A DNA stretch of 64,000 nucleotides, taken from NCBI RefSeq assembly GCF_041146395.1, contig NC_091006.1, positions 4,966,001 to 5,030,000 on the forward strand, given 5' to 3'. The DNA comes from Eulemur rufifrons. Its lineage: Eukaryota; Chordata; Mammalia; Primates; Lemuridae. The first letter of the stretch is position 1, and each line of letters opens with the position of its first letter. The notes beneath the pieces are model-generated. The model was not told the DNA's origin. It made no database searches and saw nothing but the letters and a program-made list of their open reading frames with translations. Shown here piece after piece: positions 56,100-64,000 of this stretch. A program made the translations under genes and the position numbers.

Positions 56100-56290
56100 A
56101 GCTCCTGAGTAGCTGGGACTGCAGGTGCCACCCATAAGGGGTTCTATTTTTAGTAGAGACGTGTGTGTGTGTGTGTGTGTGTGTGTCTCACTCTTGCTCA
56201 GAGCCGGTCTCGAACTTCTGACCTCAAGAGATCCCTGCCCGCCTCTTCCTTCCAGAGTGCTAGGATTACAGGCGTGAGCCACCGCTCTGC
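56100..56290 (-). mobile_element. Alu SINE fragment expanded by a (GT)n run
   Basis: 'ctcctgagtagctgggactgcagg', then 'tagtagagac' followed by a (GT)n microsatellite (56161-56187), then 'tctcactcttgctcagagccggtctcgaac' to 'ggcgtgagccaccgc'. Antisense and truncated. Confidence 0.85.
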
Positions 56291-56406
56291 CAAGAGCACG
56301 CGGCTCAGGATAGAGCCAGGCAGGAGGTTGCCTGTTGTGGGTGGGGAGGAGGACTGCCCCCAGGCAGCCTTCCAGGGGCCAGACTCTAGCTTTGGTGTCA
56401 CTCTGC

Positions 56407-56419
56407 TGCCATCTTGTGG
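56407..56419 (-). promoter_or_regulatory. Possible CTCF-type motif
   Basis: TGCCATCTTGTGG differs at one position from the reverse CTCF core TGCCMYCTRGTGG. Isolated sites of this quality are common, so the call is tentative. Confidence 0.35.
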
Positions 56420-56759
56420 CAAGCACAGAACCACCGCATCTCCCACTTGGACCTTTTATTCTGACAGTTGCTGAAAAGATCACAAATTCACATGGTTTAA
56501 AATTCATAAGGGTGAACAGGGTCTTCCTCTCTCTGGGGACTGTCCGAGTTCCTCTCCAGGGAAATCATTCTATGTTATTTGTTTCTTGTATATGCTCCCA
56601 GAGAAATTTTATGTACATACAAAAATAAAGAAAACATACACACACAGCCCTCCACCACCACCACCTCCACCACTACAACCATCAAAAATGCTCCCCCAAA
56701 ACGTACTCAGCCTTTCCCAGTTATAATTTGTTCCTGAAATCAGCACATTCATTCAACAA

Positions 56760-57061
56760 TTTTTTTTTCTTTTGGAGACAGAGTCTCGCTGTGTCGCCCT
56801 GGGTAGAGTGCAGTCGCATCAGCCTAGCTCACAGCAACCTCAAAGTCCTGAGTTCAAGCAATCCTCCTGCCTCAGACTCTTGAGTAGCTGGGACTTCAGG
56901 CGCGCACCACCACACCCAGCTAATTTTTCTATATTTAGTCTTAGTCGAGATGAGAGTCTCACTCTTGCTCTGGCTGGTCTTGAACTCCTGAGCTCAAGCG
57001 ATCCTCCAGCCTTAGGTCTCCCAGGTGCTAGGATTACAGGTATGAGCCACCATGTCTGGCC
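56760..57061 (-). mobile_element. Alu SINE
   Basis: Antisense Alu with T-run start, 'agacagagtctcgctgtgtcgccc', ending 'tatgagccaccatgtctggcc'. Confidence 0.93.
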
Positions 57062-57253
57062 TGTTACTTGAAATTTTTGTAGGTTAAAATGTTTCCTTTA
57101 AAAGGAAAGACCTTTGATGACTTTTTGTGACCTTCCATAGTCATTGATTTATTCAGGTATTCTTGAGCCAATTTTGACACTTTTGTAAAAATCTCTCCAG
57201 ATTTTGAAATATATTAGAATAAAGTCATATATAGTAAGCTATTTAAAAATTCT

Positions 57254-57427
57254 TGGCTGGGTGGGGTGGCTCACACCTGTAATCCTAGCACTCTGGGAGG
57301 CTGAGGCGGGAGGATCGCTCGAGGTCAGGAGTTCGAGACCAGCCTGAGCAAGAGTGAGACCCTGTCTCTACTAAAAAAATAGAAAGAAATGATTTGGTCA
57401 GTCAAAATTTTTTTATTAAAAAAAATA
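57254..57427 (+). mobile_element. Alu SINE, 3' truncated, with strepsirrhine segment
   Basis: Left monomer 'ggctgggtggggtggctcacacc', 'gagaccagcctgagcaagagtgagacc', then part of the extra A/T-rich linker segment ('atagaaagaaatgatttggtcag') and a poly(A)-like end; right monomer missing. Confidence 0.85.
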
Positions 57428-57805
57428 AAAATTCTTTATTCCCTTTCTCATTCATACTATTTTTTCTAGATCATAATTGTAAATAGTCTCATTATACTGT
57501 TAAACAATCTTCAGATTGTCTGCTGTTTTGTTTTCTATTTTATTCTTTTATTTTTAATAATCAGCCTCACTGATGACTTGGGTTTATGTTATAATTTTTT
57601 CCCTAACTTTTAGAGTTGACTATTCAGCCATTCAACATGTTTAGTTGCTGACCAGGTGACCAGGCATCGGAGATCTACACGTGGAGAACAAACTCCTAAC
57701 TTCAACCTTTGAGGTCTGACAGGAGTATAGCTCTGGCTTCACTAAACTGGTTTTGATATGCAGAATTTACTCATTCATTTCTATTTTGTAATTTTAGTTT
57801 TGATT

Positions 57806-58069
57806 TTTTTTTTTTTTGAAACAGAGTATCGCTCTTTCACTCCAGGTGGAGTGCAGTGCTGTCATCATCATGGTAGCTCACTCAACCTCAAACTCCTGGG
57901 CTCAAGCTGTCCTCCCCAAGTAGCTGGGGCTACAGGCATGTGCCACCACACCTGGCTAATTTTTCTATTTTTTGTAGAGGCGGGGTCTCGAACTCCTGGC
58001 TTCAAGTGATCCGCCTGCCTGGGTCTCCCAAAGTGCTAGGATTACAGGTGTGAGCCACCATGCCTGGCC
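57806..58069 (-). mobile_element. Alu SINE
   Basis: Antisense Alu, T-run then 'gaaacagagtatcgctctttc', 'tcaaactcctgggctcaagctg', ending 'gtgagccaccatgcctggcc'. Confidence 0.93.
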
Positions 58070-58129
58070 CACAAAATCTTTTAATAGGGTCATTTTCTAT
58101 TAGAATTCACAGAAACTTAACATATTTTG

Positions 58130-58408
58130 AGTGGCAACAGAAGGCTTTTCTACATTCATATTAAATTTTTTTTTTTTTTTTTAGCATAGGTTCTCTGATG
58201 CTTAGTAAACAGTGACTCAGGCAAAAAGAAATTCCCACATTTATTGAATTTTCTTTTGGTATGAGTTCTCTGCTCTTCCATAACTGAAGTGACAAGTGAA
58301 GGTTTTCTGACATTAATTACATTACATTAAACATTTTCTAGTATTGAACCAGGTGTGAATTTCACATAAAAGCTTTTCTATTAATACATTCCTAACATTC
58401 GAGGCTTT
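58130..58408 (-). pseudogene. Decayed C2H2 zinc-finger modules downstream of the stop codon
   Basis: On the minus strand, past the TAG at 58409-58411, pieces still read like finger modules: 'gaatgttaggaatg' and 'tagaaaagc' (58360-58405), 'cagagaactcatacc' with 'aaatgtgggaattt' (58229-58275), and 'tgaatgtagaaaagcc' (58145-58165). They are out of frame with each other. The array once extended further and was cut by the stop. Confidence 0.7.
58240..58245 (-). promoter_or_regulatory. Candidate poly(A) signal of the zinc-finger gene
   Basis: AATAAA on the minus strand, about 165 bases after the stop and inside the decayed finger region. Chance occurrence is possible, and a more distal signal may be used. 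Confidence 0.35.
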
Positions 58409-59676
58409 CTAACCAGTATGAATTCTATAGTGTTCGATGAGCTGTGAGCCAAGAATAAAGGCCTGCCCACATTCTCTACATTCGTAAGGTTTGATACCGG
58501 GATGGATTCTCTGATGTTCGGTAAGTTGTGAACTACGAATAAAGGCCATTCCACATTCCCTGCATTCATAGGGTTTCTCACAAGTATGAATTCGCTGGTG
58601 ATGAGTCAGTTGTGAAACACGAATAAAGGCTTTTCCACATTCCTTACATTCATAGGGCTTGTCACCTGTATGGATTCTTTGATGTTGAATAAGGTATGAA
58701 CTACGACTGAATGCCTTCCCGCAGTCCTTACATTCATAGGGTCTGTCACCAGTGTGAACCCTCTGGTGTCGAGTCAGCTGTGCATGCTGCCTGAAGGCCT
58801 TCCCACACTCTGTGCATTCATAGGGTTTCTCCCCAGAATGAATTCTTTGATGTCGAGTAACTTCTGAGCTATGAATAAAGCCCTTTCCACACTCCTTACA
58901 TTCATAGGGTTTCTCTCCAGTGTGAATTCGCTGATGTACAGTGAGCTGGGAATGCTGTCTAAAGGCTTTCCCGCATTCTTTACACTGATAGGGTCTAGCA
59001 CCTGTATGAATTCTCCGATGAACAGTAAGTTGCGAGCCACGAATAAAAGCCTTCCCGCAGTCTTTGCATACGTAGGGTTTCTCCCCTGTATGAGTTCTTT
59101 GATGCAGAATTAGCTGTGAATGCTGCCTAAAGGTCTTTCCACATTCTTTACATTCGTAGGGTTTGACACCAGTATGCAGTCTCTGATGTAAAATGAGTTC
59201 TGAAGCACGACCAAAGGCCCTCCCGCATTCCTTACAGTCATAGGGTTTCTCGCCTGTATGAATTCTCTGATGCTGAATAAGGTGCGAGGCACGACTAAAG
59301 GCCTTTCCACATTCCTTACATTCAAAGGGTTTCTCACCAGTATGAGTCTTCTGATGCTGAGTAAGGTGTGAGCCCCGGCTAAAGGCTTTCCCACATTCAT
59401 TGCATTCAATCAATTTCTCACCAGTCTCACTGCTCTGACGCAGGGTGTGGGATGCGTGATGCTCGAACGTGGGCATGTTTTCATAGGTGATTTTCACTTG
59501 CCTGAAATAGCATTCCTGATTTACTTGTCTTTCAAACTGGCCTCTGTACTCCCAGCCATCTCTAAAGCCAGAGCCCTCAAGATCACAGCATTTAAGGCTT
59601 TCCATTATCTCCCAATTGAATGACTCTATTTCAAAAATATCTTTTTGTAGAAATGTCTGACACCTGGACTCCAAGT
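58409..59676 (-). CDS. ZNF565: C2H2 zinc-finger gene, terminal exon with 12 fingers (ZNF565-like)
   Basis: Probable nuclear DNA-binding repressor of the KRAB zinc-finger class. A terminal exon opens after the acceptor TTTTCAG (exon starts 59676) with [27 protein letters not shown] and runs to TAG at 58409-58411. An approximately 95-residue spacer precedes twelve C2H2 fingers, from [18 protein letters not shown] to [24 protein letters not shown]. All have intact C2H2 residues. Linkers are mostly TGEKPY, but the ones before fingers 11 and 12 are degenerate (TCEKPY, PGIKPY). The KRAB exons are not in the window and would lie past 64000 or be unrecognised in the region upstream. Gene identity rests on position next to COX7A1 and on the [11 protein letters not shown] and final [15 protein letters not shown] words, which I recall from ZNF565; another cluster member is possible. 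The start codon is in a missing exon. Confidence 0.8.
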
Positions 59677-60009
59677 CTGAAAAGTAAGAAAAAAGTAAAT
59701 ATAAACTGTGCTCCTCTTCTATGAGAAATAAAGAATTCTACAGTAGAATAGAGAGACAAAATGAATATAATAACCATAAAAAGTGAATGGCTTATATAAA
59801 TCTCAACTATTATACAATTTCTAAAAAGCACATGAAAACACAAATATGATAATAGCTCATACGGTGCCAGAAGGAGCAGGAAAACAAATGAAGTCAGGGG
59901 TTATCAATTTTGATATGGATCAGAATCACCCAGGAAGCCTGTTAATAATACAAATGTCCAAGCATCATCCCAAACTGAACCAAAATCTACAGCAGTAGGG
60001 CTAAGGAGT

Positions 60010-61270
<1,261 letters not shown>

Positions 61271-61279
61271 AATATTGAC

Positions 61280-62700
<1,421 letters not shown>

Positions 62701-62869
62701 GAGGACAAAATGGAAAGGAAAGAAAAGTAACTGCTACTTACTTCCCAATGCTATTTAAATGTCATCCTCCATGTGCAAATAAAAATGAAAAATCTTAAAA
62801 GAATGAGAAATAAATTCACCAAAAGTCTAATAGAAAAATGGATAAAAGACATCAATGGACAGTTCAATT

Positions 62870-63045
62870 TGACTCATAACAAAAGGAATGCAAATTAAAA
62901 TTATACTAAAAGATCACTTTTTAGCTATCAAAAAGCCTGACAACAAAATTTATTAGAGAGACTGTGGGAAACCATCACACGTTGCTGGTGCGAAATGGTG
63001 TGACCATTTTAGAATGAATTTATTACAATGCTCAGTGGATTGCAG
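62870..63045 (+). mobile_element. L1M ORF2 fragment
   Basis: 'aaaaggaatgcaaattaaaattatac', 'agagagactgtgggaaaccatcacacgttgctggtg' is decayed sense L1 ORF2. Confidence 0.65.
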
Positions 63046-63360
63046 AAGTCTTTTTTTTTTTTTTTTCCTATAAAGTGTATATATGGTTTCACTGGACAAA
63101 AGGAAGTAGAAAACCCAGAGAAAGTGCATTAAAGGAACAGAACCACTGTACATTAGTAGGATGGATGACTAACAACACAAACTCAAGTGAAAATAAAACC
63201 ATCTCGGTACAGTAGTTGAGATAAGGAGACAAAGAAAATACAACCATATATTTAGAAATAAGGAAATGAATGAGTGGTTTTGGTAGCCCCCATTACCATA
63301 AATAATTAATTTTCCTGCCCTACTCAGTCATTCCTATCAGCATTTTATTTTATTTTATTT

Positions 63361-63460
63361 ATAGAATGCTTCACTAATATGCGTGTCATCTTTGTGCAGG
63401 GCCATGCTATTCTTCTCTGAATTGTTCCAATTTTAGCATATGTGCTGCTGAAGCAAGCGC
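63361..63460 (-). pseudogene. U6 snRNA retropseudogene
   Basis: The minus strand reads as U6 snRNA: GCTTGCTTCAGCAGCACATA at the 5' end, 'aaaattggaacaattcag' in the middle, 'tgacacgcatattagtgaag' near the 3' end, with several substitutions and small deletions. An AAAT-rich tail follows. The 13-base flank CCTATCAGCATTT is present at 63333-63345 and 63461-63473. This is a LINE-mobilised copy. It lacks a recognisable upstream U6 promoter, so it is not expected to be expressed. Confidence 0.95.
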
Positions 63461-63544
63461 CCTATCAGCATTTAAAAATTTTTTTGTACTTCCCTAGAAA
63501 ACTTCAGTTACCAACTCATTTCTCTGCTTCCTGCAGATAAAACT

Positions 63545-64000
63545 GTTAAAAAAAAGAGTTGTCCAAACTCACTGTCACCAATACTTGATCCGCCACTTTA
63601 AACTCTTTATGCCTCTCCAAAAAGGCTCTTACCAATGAACCACTCCTGCCAAACCCATGAGAATCTTCACTTTTATGTGATATCACCAGCGAAGCTGAAC
63701 ATCTCTTCACTTGCATAACCGCCAGGTTGCCAAACCTAACAGGATTCTCAGCACTCATCGGCGCAGCATGTGACTGCTGCCCTTGCTTGGGTTTTCAGTG
63801 TTCCCCACTCTCCTGGTAACCCTCCCACCTCACTGACCACTCCTTTTTGGACTCCATGACTGCACCCTCCCCCGCCTCCTAATGTCTCAATGCAGGTAGG
63901 TCCCAAGGCTCAGTCCTTGGTGATCTCAACTACTTCTGTGGCTTTAAAAATTATCCATATTTTGATGATATTACTGTTTCAATTTCCAGTCTTACTTTCT
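63545..64000 (+). mobile_element. L2 LINE ORF fragment running off the window
   Basis: 'aaaagagttgtccaaactcactgtcacc', 'gttttcagtgttcccc', 'caaggctcagtccttggtgatctcaac...tctgtggctttaaaaattatcc' match L2 reverse transcriptase 3' coding sequence in sense orientation, heavily decayed. Confidence 0.75.

Larger units (their letters stand above)
53881..58100. other. Gap between COX7A1 promoter and zinc-finger gene
   Basis: About 4.2 kb made largely of SINE and LINE pieces listed separately, with AT-rich sequence at 54735-55280. A section at 55480-56060 could be an old LTR ('caagtttaatacaaagaac...'), but I cannot classify it. No gene is supported here. Confidence 0.55.

Overview
This is vertebrate nuclear DNA from a primate, most likely a strepsirrhine (lemur or galago type). 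It has multi-exon genes with GT-AG introns, CpG-rich promoters and many Alu, L1, L2 and MIR repeats. Several full-length Alus carry the extra A/T-rich segment in the middle (for example near 34570-34615 and 60470-60515) that is typical of strepsirrhine Alus. The gene order matches human chromosome 19q13.12: WDR62, OVOL3, POLR2I, TBCB, CAPNS1, COX7A1 and a KRAB-type zinc-finger gene (ZNF565 in human).

Layout. 1-19.1 kb: the last 21 coding exons of WDR62 (+), a spindle-pole scaffold gene. 19.1-22.1 kb: intergenic, old repeats. 22.1-24.3 kb: OVOL3 (+), a four-finger transcription factor gene that ends tail-to-tail with POLR2I (-, 24.36-25.44 kb), the RPB9 subunit of RNA polymerase II. POLR2I and TBCB (+, 26.13-33.45 kb, tubulin cofactor B) start about 0.7 kb apart from a shared CpG-rich divergent promoter region. 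33.6-43.6 kb: a repeat-rich gap with a solo LTR-like element and an isolated CpG-rich segment with a strong CTCF-type motif. 43.7-51.1 kb: CAPNS1 (+), the small regulatory calpain subunit. 51.8-53.4 kb: COX7A1 (-), the heart/muscle isoform of cytochrome c oxidase subunit 7A. 58.4-59.7 kb: the terminal exon of a 12-finger C2H2 gene (-); its upstream exons lie beyond the window or were not found. The last 4 kb is presumed intron filled with L1, L2, Alu and a U6 retropseudogene.

These genes do not form a pathway; they are a gene-dense syntenic block of mostly housekeeping genes. Reading frames were joined exon by exon from splice signals and remembered human protein sequences. All six complete or partial multi-exon frames close without a frameshift: OVOL3 189 aa, POLR2I 125 aa, TBCB 244 aa, CAPNS1 269 aa, COX7A1 80 aa, WDR62 1094 aa of C-terminal sequence.

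The most notable observations are: a second copy of the penultimate CAPNS1 coding exon, with both splice dinucleotides, lying antisense in COX7A1 intron 3; a short piggyBac-like element with a TTAA duplication inside an L1 in a TBCB intron; a GC-AG intron and a probably shifted splice acceptor in WDR62; poly(A) signals of OVOL3 and POLR2I about 30 bp apart; and decayed zinc-finger modules beyond the ZNF565 stop codon. I found no CRISPR-like, operon-like or otherwise undescribed multi-gene system.
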